Shown here piece after piece: positions 1 to 5,060 of a DNA stretch of 5,162 nucleotides (position 1 is its first letter; each line of letters begins with the position of its first letter). Where the stretch lies: NCBI GenBank assembly GCA_937884015.1, contig CALGBV010000146.1:1-5162 (forward strand), written 5' to 3'. The stretch is from an uncultured Bacteroidales bacterium (GTDB lineage: Bacteria; Bacteroidota; Bacteroidia; Bacteroidales; F082). The notes under the pieces were generated by a model. The model saw only the letters and a list, made by a program, of their open reading frames with translations. It did not search any database and had not been told where the DNA came from. Made by a program: the position numbers and the translations under genes.

Positions 1-286
1 TGTTGTTTCTGAACAATTCCATGTCGACGACACTGGCGTCAAAATAGATGTCGAAAACTGGCACCGAAGTAGCCATCAGCCTGCCGTCGTAGGAAAGGAT
101 GTTTCCTCTTGAGGCTTCCAATTCCCTGACGCGGTACTCCTTTTTCTCTGCCAAGTCGATAAGTTCCTTACTGTCTTTTGTCTGGACAATAACGATTTTC
201 ACGATGATGGCAATGGCAAAAAGGAGTACCCCCGCATACATCAGGTAGGATCTTCTTAAACTTTCTGTTCTTGGTTCGGAACTCAT
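1..286 (-). CDS. ftsI: FtsI/PBP class B septal transpeptidase, N-terminal part only
   Basis: This is the first 95 codons of a gene that runs off the left edge. My translation begins MSSEPRTESLRRSYL, with a short basic cytoplasmic tail and one membrane segment at about residues 15-34 that acts as a signal anchor. A periplasmic stretch follows, with RGNILSYDGRLMATS at residues 60-74 and then PVFDIYFD. This matches the R-G-x-I...G..LA.S.PV start of the dimerisation domain of class B penicillin-binding proteins. The catalytic serine domain lies outside the window. Family knowledge: FtsI crosslinks septal peptidoglycan and works with FtsW, FtsL and FtsQ at the division site. Its position directly after ftsL in the mraZ-rsmH-ftsL order supports FtsI rather than an elongation PBP2. 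The start is the ATG at 284-286, 37 bases after the ftsL stop, with only a weak AAAGA before it. The protein is too incomplete to judge length or PASTA domains. Confidence 0.9.
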   Translation of the reverse strand, partial: MSSEPRTESLRRSYLMYAGVLLFAIAIIVKIVIVQTKDSKELIDLAEKKEYRVRELEASRGNILSYDGRLMATSVPVFDIYFDASVVDMELFRNN

Positions 287-323
287 AATCTTTATATTGT
301 TTAATTGTTTGTTTTTCTGCGTT

Positions 324-656
324 TTATTCCATAGTGATTCTCTTTAGCGGCTCAGTGGTTTCCTTGATGCCGTAGGGTGCAAGCCGAGTTGCCAACACCG
401 ATTGCTTCGAGTTTTGCATGATGGCTGACTTAAGTTGTATGTATTCAACCTGAAGGTCGTTCAGTTCCTTGGCGTTTTTCGCAATTTCGCGGGTGCGTTC
501 TTCGGCGAGGTAGGTGTTGGTGATGAGCACCATGAGCAAAACTCCTACGTAGAACATGAAGGCGAAAAGTTCCGAGAATGTCTTCTTCGTCAGGAAACTT
601 CCGTTCAGCACGTCTTTGAAACCACCGTTTTTCTTGTTGTTTTTCTCCATAATCAT
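324..656 (-). CDS. ftsL: FtsL-like division protein, Bacteroidota type
   Basis: This small single-pass protein of 110 residues has a lysine-rich cytoplasmic tail (about 1-28), one membrane helix (about 30-50, FAFMFYVGVLLMVLITNTYL) and a charged, probably coiled-coil periplasmic segment (about 51-85). It ends in a short conserved-looking tail, RLAPYGIKETTEPLKRI, at 91-107. This build, and the place between rsmH and ftsI, fits the FtsL-like family of Bacteroidota. That family has little sequence identity to E. coli FtsL. Family knowledge: FtsL, with the FtsB/FtsQ equivalents, recruits and activates the FtsW-FtsI synthase at the septum. The start could be ATG at 654-656 or the second ATG two codons on. 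An in-frame TAA sits immediately before the first ATG, so no longer protein is possible. The name rests mostly on topology and gene order. Confidence 0.85.
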   Translation of the reverse strand: MIMEKNNKKNGGFKDVLNGSFLTKKTFSELFAFMFYVGVLLMVLITNTYLAEERTREIAKNAKELNDLQVEYIQLKSAIMQNSKQSVLATRLAPYGIKETTEPLKRITME

Positions 657-680
657 TTAAATTCCCAAGAAAATGAACAT
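657..680 (-). other. Possible leader mini-ORF abutting ftsL
   Basis: On the minus strand an ATG (678-680) opens the seven-residue frame MFIFLGI. Its TAA stop (657-659) touches the ftsL ATG, and both are in the same frame. AAAGG at 687-691 lies 6 bases before the mini-ORF start and is a better Shine-Dalgarno than anything directly in front of ftsL. Inference: ribosomes may load here and re-initiate at ftsL, which would couple ftsL output to that step. It could equally be a chance ATG in an AT-rich gap of 39 bases between rsmH and ftsL. Confidence 0.25.
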
Positions 681-695
681 ATTTTACCTTTGCTA

Positions 696-1580
696 TTAAA
701 ATATATATCTCAAATATCTTCTTGCACGGCTGTTGGCGGCAATTTCGTCGTCGCTCGGAACGATTGGCTTGCGAGTTATTAATTTATAAGGTGTAAGCAG
801 GTTGCCGAAAAAGTCTTTTTCTTCCTTGCCTTCGGCGTTGCCGGTCTTGAAGAAATTCTTCACCAAACGGTCTTCCAGCGAATGGTACGACATGATGACG
901 ATGCGGCCTCCGGGCTTCACGATGTCGGCGCATTGACTGAGGAATTGTGTGAGGGCTTCCAGCTCCTGGTTGACCTCGATGCGCAAGGCCTGGAAAATCT
1001 GTGCCAGCACTTTGTTCTCCTTGCCTCTCGGCAGACGCTTCTCGACGGCAGCTTTCAGTTGACTCGTCGTCTCGATGGGTTCGGCATTTCGTGCCATGAT
1101 GATGTCGTTGGCAATGAGATGGGCATTTTGCAGCTCGCCATAAAGGCTGAACAGACGGGTCAATGTGGCGGCATCGTAAGTGTTGACCACTACGGCAGCA
1201 TCCGTCGGGTTGGTCTGGCTCATGCGCATGTCTAAGCGTCCTTCAAAGCGTGTTGAGAAGCCTTTTTCGGGTGTGTCGAACTGATGGGACGAAACGCCTA
1301 AGTCGGCCAAAATGCCATCAACGGGACCTCCGTTGTAGAGTTGCAGGAAATTCTTGCAATAGCGGAAGTTCTGCGGAATGAAGGTGAAACGTGGGTCGTC
1401 GAAAGCGTTCTTAGCTGCATCTTCGTCTTGGTCGAAAGCGTAAAGATGACCGTCTTCAAGGCGTTCCAAAATGGCGCGCGAATGGCCGCCGCCACCAAAA
1501 GTGACGTCTGCGTAAGCACCATGAGGGTTAATGTTCATGCCCTCGATGCACTCGTTCAACATGACTGGATTGTGATACAT
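696..1580 (-). CDS. rsmH: 16S rRNA (cytosine1402-N4)-methyltransferase RsmH (MraW)
   Basis: The protein is 294 residues, close to the family's usual length of about 300. It carries the full set of RsmH signatures: the N-terminal HNPVMLNE, the S-adenosylmethionine-binding loop DVTFGGGGHS (25-34), the acidic AFDQD (48-52), ILADLGVSSHQFD (90-102), GFSTRFEGRLDMRM (107-120), IFQALRIEVNQEL (195-207), SYHSLEDR (231-238) and the C-terminal TRKPIVPSDDEIAANSRAR (269-287). Family knowledge: RsmH transfers a methyl group from SAM to N4 of C1402 in the decoding centre of 16S rRNA, in the cytoplasm, after 30S assembly. It follows mraZ by 16 bases and has the strongest ribosome-binding site in the window, which fixes the ATG at 1578-1580. 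It is the second gene of the dcw operon. Nothing suggests damage. Confidence 0.98.
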   Translation of the reverse strand: MYHNPVMLNECIEGMNINPHGAYADVTFGGGGHSRAILERLEDGHLYAFDQDEDAAKNAFDDPRFTFIPQNFRYCKNFLQLYNGGPVDGILADLGVSSHQFDTPEKGFSTRFEGRLDMRMSQTNPTDAAVVVNTYDAATLTRLFSLYGELQNAHLIANDIIMARNAEPIETTSQLKAAVEKRLPRGKENKVLAQIFQALRIEVNQELEALTQFLSQCADIVKPGGRIVIMSYHSLEDRLVKNFFKTGNAEGKEEKDFFGNLLTPYKLITRKPIVPSDDEIAANSRARRYLRYIF

Positions 1581-1587
1581 CGTGTGG

Positions 1588-1596
1588 CCCTCCTTT
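1588..1596 (-). promoter_or_regulatory. Strong Shine-Dalgarno for rsmH
   Basis: Read on the minus strand the site is AAAGGAGGG, followed by seven bases (CCACACG) and the rsmH ATG. It sits within the 16-base gap between mraZ and rsmH, directly after the mraZ stop codon. The other starts in the window have weak or no such site, so this one stands out and supports the chosen rsmH start. Confidence 0.85.
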
Positions 1597-2052
1597 TTAC
1601 TGAATGAGTTCTTGAAGCGTCTTCAAAACGGTCTCGTTGTCGACGGCATTCATGGCCTTGTTGTAAAGGTCTCGGTCCCAAATCTCCATCTTCAGCGTTT
1701 CGGAAGAGATGACGACTTCTTTGTTTAGGAAACCTTTGACAATCAGGTCTTTTGGAATCTGTAATCGCCCAGATGCGTCAAGTTTTATGAAACGCGCACC
1801 ATCGTTGATAGCTCTAAGTGCCGCCAAATGTGCAGGATTGAAACGGTTCACTTTCGATTTCAGTTCGTTCTGCATGTTGTCCCAATCCTGGTGCGTGTAA
1901 AGTTCAAGAAAATGGTCTTTGCTGTTCATTGCAGGACGTAGCACGAAGCCTTCCTCAACCTGTTCACCCATTTGTTCCTTGAAATCGGAAGGAATCAAAA
2001 GGCGGCCTTTTGAGTCGAGTTTGCATTCGAAATATCCTACTGGGTAGCTCAT
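1597..2052 (-). CDS. mraZ: MraZ, transcriptional regulator of the division and cell wall cluster
   Basis: The protein has 151 residues starting MSYPVGYFECKLDSKGRLLIP, the usual MraZ size. It has two SpoVT/AbrB-type half-domains, each marked by a D-x-x-GR motif: DSKGRLLIPSDF at 13-24 and DASGRLQIPKDL at 92-103. Between them are the helical segments typical of the family (NPAHLAALRAINDGA at 72-86). Family knowledge: MraZ forms a ring-shaped oligomer that binds tandem short repeats in front of its own gene and adjusts transcription of the dcw cluster. A longer frame starting with TTG near 2103 would run through the control repeats and adds nothing conserved, so I chose the ATG at 2050-2052. The first gene of the leftward operon, it is preceded by a repeat pair that fits autoregulation. 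Confidence 0.97.
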   Translation of the reverse strand: MSYPVGYFECKLDSKGRLLIPSDFKEQMGEQVEEGFVLRPAMNSKDHFLELYTHQDWDNMQNELKSKVNRFNPAHLAALRAINDGARFIKLDASGRLQIPKDLIVKGFLNKEVVISSETLKMEIWDRDLYNKAMNAVDNETVLKTLQELIQ

Positions 2053-2076
2053 TTTCTTGTCTTTATTTTCACGGTG

Positions 2077-2104
2077 TAAAAGTACTGCATTTTTTCCCAC
2101 CAAA
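2077..2104 (-). promoter_or_regulatory. Candidate mraZ/dcw promoter
   Basis: On the minus strand TACTTTTA (2077-2084) matches the Bacteroidota -7 element TAnnTTTG at all but the last base. TTTG (2101-2104) could serve as the -33 element, with a 16-base spacer that is a little shorter than the usual 19-21. The -7 element ends 24 bases before the mraZ ATG, the same distance as the better promoter match has from the opposing gene. The site overlaps the repeat pair that MraZ probably binds. No better TAnnTTTG match was found on this strand in the intergenic region. Confidence 0.4.
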
Positions 2105-2120
2105 TTGCATTTTTCCCCAC
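2086..2120 (-). promoter_or_regulatory. Putative MraZ operator: two 15-bp direct repeats with TGGG cores
   Basis: On the minus strand the copies read GTGGGGAAAAATGCA (2106-2120) and GTGGGAAAAAATGCA (2086-2100). They differ at one base, are separated by ATTTG and have an exact 20-bp period, about two helical turns. Established knowledge: MraZ in E. coli binds TGGGN repeats spaced 10 bp apart upstream of mraZ, and a Mycoplasma MraZ uses AAAGTGK boxes. The upstream copy here also reads AAAGTGGGG. The pair lies 33-68 bases before the mraZ start, across the candidate promoter, as expected for a repressor site. A third position one period further upstream (2126-2140) matches at only about half its bases. 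Confidence 0.7.
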
Positions 2121-2268
2121 TTTTTTGCGCGTTTTGGCCTGAAGTTATGAACGGTCATTGTGAATTTATTGATATTCAATTTATTATACGGATGATGAGT
2201 GAAACTGAAGTGTGTGGATTAATCATGTTTCGTAAGGAAAACTTTTGGTTTGAGTTAGATTTTATCAA

Positions 2269-2293
2269 AAAAAAGCATTGTGCTTGCTTTTTT
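2269..2293. repeat. Perfect inverted repeat upstream of the glsA-like promoter
   Basis: AAAAAAGCA (2269-2277) and TGCTTTTTT (2285-2293) form a perfect 9-bp inverted repeat around a 7-base centre. A shorter alternative hairpin, AAGCA-TTG-TGCTT, lies inside it (2273-2285). It ends two bases before the -7 element of the rightward promoter, where a -33 element would normally sit. It could be an operator. It looks terminator-like on both strands but has only two G:C pairs per stem and lies between divergent genes, so a terminator role is unlikely. The remaining part of this intergenic region (about 2121-2268) is AT-rich, and I see nothing else firm in it. Confidence 0.45.
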
Positions 2294-2295
2294 CC

Positions 2296-2303
2296 TATTT
2301 TTG
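2296..2303 (+). promoter_or_regulatory. Bacteroidota -7 promoter element for the rightward operon
   Basis: TATTTTTG is an exact match to the Bacteroidota -7 consensus TAnnTTTG, and it ends 24 bases before the ATG at 2328. No clear TTTG lies at the expected -33 distance. The nearest candidate, ATTG at 2277-2280, is only 15 bases upstream. The predicted transcript would begin near 2310 with a very short leader lacking a Shine-Dalgarno sequence, as is common in this phylum. Confidence 0.6.
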
Positions 2304-2327
2304 TACGTTTAAATCGTAGCGTTTTTT

Positions 2328-3203
2328 ATGGAAACTGCTCAAGAAAAGGTAATCGACTTGCGGAAAGTGTTCACGGCAAAGGTGCCTAAGTTGATGAAGC
2401 ACATGCCTGATTGGGCTTTCCGGAAAGTTCAGCGGCTGCTGCACGAAGATGAAATGAATTGCATCCTCCTGAAATATCAGAATCTGGAAGGTGTGGATTT
2501 TGTCAATGCTTTTTTGAAGGAATTCAATCTTAATCTGATATTGAATGGTGCAGAACATCTGTCGGAAAGTCAGCGCATTGTGGTAGCATCCAATCATCCT
2601 ATGGGCGGGTTGGACGGCATGGCGCTGATAGGCTCGGTCGGGAATCATTGCGGCAAAGTGATTACGCCGGTCAACGATTTCCTTACTTTCTTGCCCAACC
2701 TGAGGCCGCTTTTCATTCCTGTCAATAAGGTTGGCAGCGATTTGGAGAACAAGAAGGAGAACATCCGTGTTTTCAACGAGGCATTTTCGGGCGACAGCAC
2801 GGTCTGCTATTTTCCGTTCGGCCTTTGCTCGCGCAAGACAAAAGGCGGAAAAATCATGGATTTGGACTGGAAAAAGACTTTTGTCACCAAGGCGAAGGCT
2901 TATCAGCGTGATATTGTGCCGGTTCATGTCGATGGCCGCAATTCGGAGTTTTTCTACAACTTGGCGCGTGTCCGTAAGTTCTTGCATATCAAGGTGAACA
3001 TCGAAATGGCCTTCCTCGTCGACGAAATGTTCAAGCAACGTAACAAGACTATGACCATCACTTTCGGGAAACCGATACCTTATCAGACTTTCGATCATCG
3101 TTTCACCGATGCGCAATGGGCTGAGAAACTCAGAAGGTTTTCCTACAACTTGCCTAATGATCCTAACCAGGTTTTTGACCCTCAAAAAGAATATGAAATA
3201 TGA
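2328..3203 (+). CDS. glsA: PlsC/OlsA-type O-acyltransferase, probable glycine-lipid O-acyltransferase (GlsA-like)
   Basis: This 291-residue cytoplasmic or membrane-peripheral protein belongs to the lysophospholipid acyltransferase superfamily, often annotated as hemolysin-like. Signs are the block VASNHPMGGLDGMAL (86-100) holding the presumed catalytic H90 and D96, FIPVNKVG (129-136), YFPFGLCSRK (161-170), DLDWKKTFVTKA (178-189) and VPVHVDGRNSEFFY (197-210). The GRNSxxFY block is characteristic of OlsA-like acyltransferases. H and D are five residues apart instead of the usual four, and the family's FPEG motif reads FPFG. Inference from Bacteroides: such an enzyme adds a second acyl chain to the hydroxyl of N-(3-hydroxyacyl)glycine to give glycine lipids. 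The neighbouring OlsB-type gene, coupled by an ATGA overlap, supports this. The acceptor amino acid (glycine, ornithine or other) cannot be read from sequence. The start is the first ATG after the promoter element, with no Shine-Dalgarno. Confidence 0.82.
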   Translation: METAQEKVIDLRKVFTAKVPKLMKHMPDWAFRKVQRLLHEDEMNCILLKYQNLEGVDFVNAFLKEFNLNLILNGAEHLSESQRIVVASNHPMGGLDGMALIGSVGNHCGKVITPVNDFLTFLPNLRPLFIPVNKVGSDLENKKENIRVFNEAFSGDSTVCYFPFGLCSRKTKGGKIMDLDWKKTFVTKAKAYQRDIVPVHVDGRNSEFFYNLARVRKFLHIKVNIEMAFLVDEMFKQRNKTMTITFGKPIPYQTFDHRFTDAQWAEKLRRFSYNLPNDPNQVFDPQKEYEI

Positions 3204-4159
3204 TGCGGAATATTATTGATCCTATTCCTGTCGAACTGATAGAGAAGGAGTTGACTCCCGAAAAGCTGTTCCGCAAAACGAACAACAGGGGCAACGAGAT
3301 TTATGTTTTCTCAGCGCATAATGCCCCGAACACTATGCGCGAAGTGGGGCGCTTGCGCGAAATCAGTTTCCGCGCTTCGGGCGGTGGCACGGGTCTCGAT
3401 TGCGACCTCGATGCGTTTGACCTCTGCGAGGAAAACTATTTCCATCAGCTTATCGTGTGGAATCCTGCCGACAAGGCTATTGTAGGCGGTTACCGTTTCC
3501 TTCTTTGTGACAAACTCCCGATTAATGCCGATGGTCAGGTCAACACGCCTACCGCCGAACTGTTCCATTATTCCGAGCGTTTCGTGAAGGATTATCTGCC
3601 TTACACTTTGGAACTGGGACGCTCGTTTGTCCAGCCTGAATATCAGCCGTCGAAGAGTCTTGCAAAAGGTATGTATTCGCTTGATAACCTGTGGGATGGA
3701 TTGGCTTCGTTGCACGATCTTTATCCTGAGGCAATGTATTATTTCGGCAAGGTCACCATGTATCCGCAGCTGGACCGTCAGTCGCGCGACATGATCCTTT
3801 ATTTCATGAAAAAGCATTTTCCTGACCCGGATAATCTGCTGAGGCCGCGTCCTGAATTCGACTTGCCAATCATGATGGACGAGAAGGAACTGGAAGCCAT
3901 TTTTACCGCTGGTTCCTACCGCGATAACTTCAAAATCCTGACGAAAAATGTCCGTGACAGGGGTGCGTTTGTGCCGCCGTTGGTCAATGCCTACATGAGT
4001 CTTTCGGCCACCATGCGGAGTTTCGGCACAGCCTTGAATCCGCCTTTTGGCAATGTGGAAGAGACTGGCATATTGCTCACAATCAGCGATATGTATAAAG
4101 ATAAGATAGAACGTCACTTGACGTATGAGAAAAACGAAAAATTCATTTTCAACAGATGA
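3200..4159 (+). CDS. glsB: OlsB-type GNAT N-acyltransferase, probable N-acyl glycine synthase (GlsB-like)
   Basis: The protein of 319 residues has a GNAT fold of the kind shared by OlsB and acyl-homoserine lactone synthases. Visible signatures are MREVGRLREISFR (46-58), AIVGGYRFLLCD (93-104), the core block LELGRSFVQPEYQ (137-149), YFGKVTMYP (181-189) and the C-terminal GAFVPPLVNAYMSL (255-268), then FGTALNPPFGNVEETGILL (275-293). Family knowledge: these enzymes move a 3-hydroxy fatty acyl chain from acyl-ACP to the amine of an amino acid. The Bacteroides homologue uses glycine, giving N-acyl glycine, the precursor for the O-acyltransferase encoded just upstream. Substrate here is inferred. 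Its ATG overlaps the stop of the previous gene (ATGA at 3200-3203), and a second in-frame ATG follows at once. Do not confuse the symbol with the unrelated stress-protein GlsB/YeaQ family, a member of which lies downstream. Confidence 0.84.
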   Translation: MMRNIIDPIPVELIEKELTPEKLFRKTNNRGNEIYVFSAHNAPNTMREVGRLREISFRASGGGTGLDCDLDAFDLCEENYFHQLIVWNPADKAIVGGYRFLLCDKLPINADGQVNTPTAELFHYSERFVKDYLPYTLELGRSFVQPEYQPSKSLAKGMYSLDNLWDGLASLHDLYPEAMYYFGKVTMYPQLDRQSRDMILYFMKKHFPDPDNLLRPRPEFDLPIMMDEKELEAIFTAGSYRDNFKILTKNVRDRGAFVPPLVNAYMSLSATMRSFGTALNPPFGNVEETGILLTISDMYKDKIERHLTYEKNEKFIFNR

Positions 4160-4782
4160 TCATCAAGAAATCCTATTTTTTGTGTAGCAACACCAAATTT
4201 GACAAGTTGCCCAAGGACAACATGCCTGAATATGCTTTCATAGGCCGTTCCAACGTGGGCAAGTCTTCCTTAATTAATATGCTGGTGCAGCGCAAGGACT
4301 TGGCGAAGACTTCGTCGAAGCCTGGTAAAACCATAACAATCAATCATTTCGTTGTGAACGATGAATGGTATCTGGTCGACTTGCCGGGTTATGGCTTTGC
4401 ACAGCAGTCGAAGAAAATGCGCGACGATTGGCGCGTCATGCTGAACAATTATATTTCGCGTCGCCGCAACCTGATGACGACTTTCGTACTGGTTGACTCG
4501 CGCATCGAACCGCAAAACAGCGACATCGGTTTCATGGAATGGTTGGGCGAGAACCAAGTGCCTTTTGTGATTGTATTCACCAAATCCGACAAACTTTCGA
4601 AAGCGGAACTGAGCACCAATGTCGAGGCTTACAAGAAGCGCCTTTTGGAAGACTGGGAGGAACTGCCGCCTATTTTCATCACCTCATCGGAAAAGAAAGT
4701 CGGTCGTGACGAAATCCTCGATTACATCGAGCAGCAAAACGCTGAACTGGAAGAATATAAGAAAACTAATGGATTAAAATAA
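4156..4782 (+). CDS. engB: Ribosome-assembly GTPase EngB (YsxC/YihA)
   Basis: A 208-residue TrmE-Era-EngA-EngB-Septin-type GTPase with all nucleotide-binding motifs: G1 GRSNVGKS (30-37), G2 threonine in KPGKT (55-59), G3 DLPG (75-78) within the EngB hallmark LVDLPGYGFA, G4 TKSD (142-145) and G5 TSS (176-178). The length and N-terminal strand match the family, so the ATG at 4156 is credible. That ATG overlaps the preceding stop (ATGA at 4156-4159). Family knowledge: EngB is an essential GTPase that helps late assembly of the 50S subunit in the cytoplasm. It is the third gene in a translationally coupled chain with two lipid acyltransferases, so its supply probably depends on the same promoter near 2296 unless an internal promoter exists. 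No defects are visible. Confidence 0.97.
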   Translation: MIIKKSYFLCSNTKFDKLPKDNMPEYAFIGRSNVGKSSLINMLVQRKDLAKTSSKPGKTITINHFVVNDEWYLVDLPGYGFAQQSKKMRDDWRVMLNNYISRRRNLMTTFVLVDSRIEPQNSDIGFMEWLGENQVPFVIVFTKSDKLSKAELSTNVEAYKKRLLEDWEELPPIFITSSEKKVGRDEILDYIEQQNAELEEYKKTNGLK

Positions 4783-4793
4783 TGTATTAAAAA
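4768..4793 (+). repeat. Imperfect 13-bp tandem duplication across the engB stop
   Basis: AATGGATTAAAAT (4768-4780) is followed directly by AATGTATTAAAAA (4781-4793), agreeing at 11 of 13 bases. The engB TAA stop (4780-4782) lies at the junction. The sequence is AT-rich, so this is probably a small slippage duplication without function. Confidence 0.5.
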
Positions 4794-4803
4794 TCAAATT
4801 ATT

Positions 4804-5046
4804 ATGGGTATTTTACTGTCAATCTTAATTGGAGCTTTGGCTGGCTGGTTGGCTGGCAAAATCATGAATGTCGGCATGGGTTTGTTGATTGAAATTCTTG
4901 TCGGTATTGCAGGTGGTGCAATCGGCGGCTGGCTTTTTGGCCTTTTGGGAATTAATTCTACTGGCGGATTCATCGCACAGCTGGCTGTTGCTGTTGTCGG
5001 TGCTGTCGTTCTGCTATGGGTGATTTCAAAAATCAAGAAGAACTGA
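4804..5046 (+). CDS. Small YeaQ/YmgE-type (transglycosylase-associated family) membrane protein
   Basis: The protein has 80 residues and is almost entirely hydrophobic and glycine-rich. Three membrane helices are likely at about 2-20, 27-49 and 55-75, with a short basic tail KIKKN. The pattern IGALAGWLAGKIM, then GIAGGAIGGWLFGLLGI, then a third helix beginning GGFIAQLAVAVVGAVVLL, is typical of the YeaQ/YmgE/GlsB family (Pfam Transgly_assoc). The family sits in the inner membrane and is linked to general stress in some bacteria. Its biochemical role is unknown, and the transglycosylase label is historical. It starts 21 bases after engB with no Shine-Dalgarno and no clear promoter of its own, so it may be the last or next-to-last gene of the rightward operon. 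No terminator follows it. Confidence 0.88.
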   Translation: MGILLSILIGALAGWLAGKIMNVGMGLLIEILVGIAGGAIGGWLFGLLGINSTGGFIAQLAVAVVGAVVLLWVISKIKKN

Positions 5047-5060
5047 GATTCGCTTCAACA

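Noticed and set aside
882..1235. Plus-strand open frame inside rsmH
   Set aside because: It is antisense to a fully conserved RsmH, with no motif and no start context.
2053..2103. Longer mraZ start at a TTG near 2103
   Set aside because: The added 17 residues would be encoded by the operator repeat and promoter region. The family starts at the MSYPVGYFECKLD segment.
2161..2186. Direct repeat AATTTATT at a 15-bp spacing in the intergenic region
   Set aside because: It is only eight AT-rich bases, expected by chance in such sequence, and does not coincide with a promoter element.
2267..2295. Rho-independent terminator at the A-tract/T-tract inverted repeat
   Set aside because: The stem has only two G:C pairs and lies between divergent genes, upstream of both, so no known transcript would end there.
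2057..2389. Plus-strand open frame across the intergenic region
   Set aside because: It overlaps mraZ and the glsA-like gene out of frame, spans the control sites, and its peptide is low-complexity in character.
2295..3185. Long minus-strand open frame (296 codons) opposite the glsA-like gene
   Set aside because: The plus strand carries clear acyltransferase motifs and an ATGA overlap to the next gene. The antisense peptide shows no recognisable domain and is a codon-usage shadow.
3311..4117. Long minus-strand open frame (268 codons) opposite the glsB-like gene
   Set aside because: It is the mirror of a well-supported GNAT gene. The peptide is rich in His/Arg/Gln and has no family pattern.
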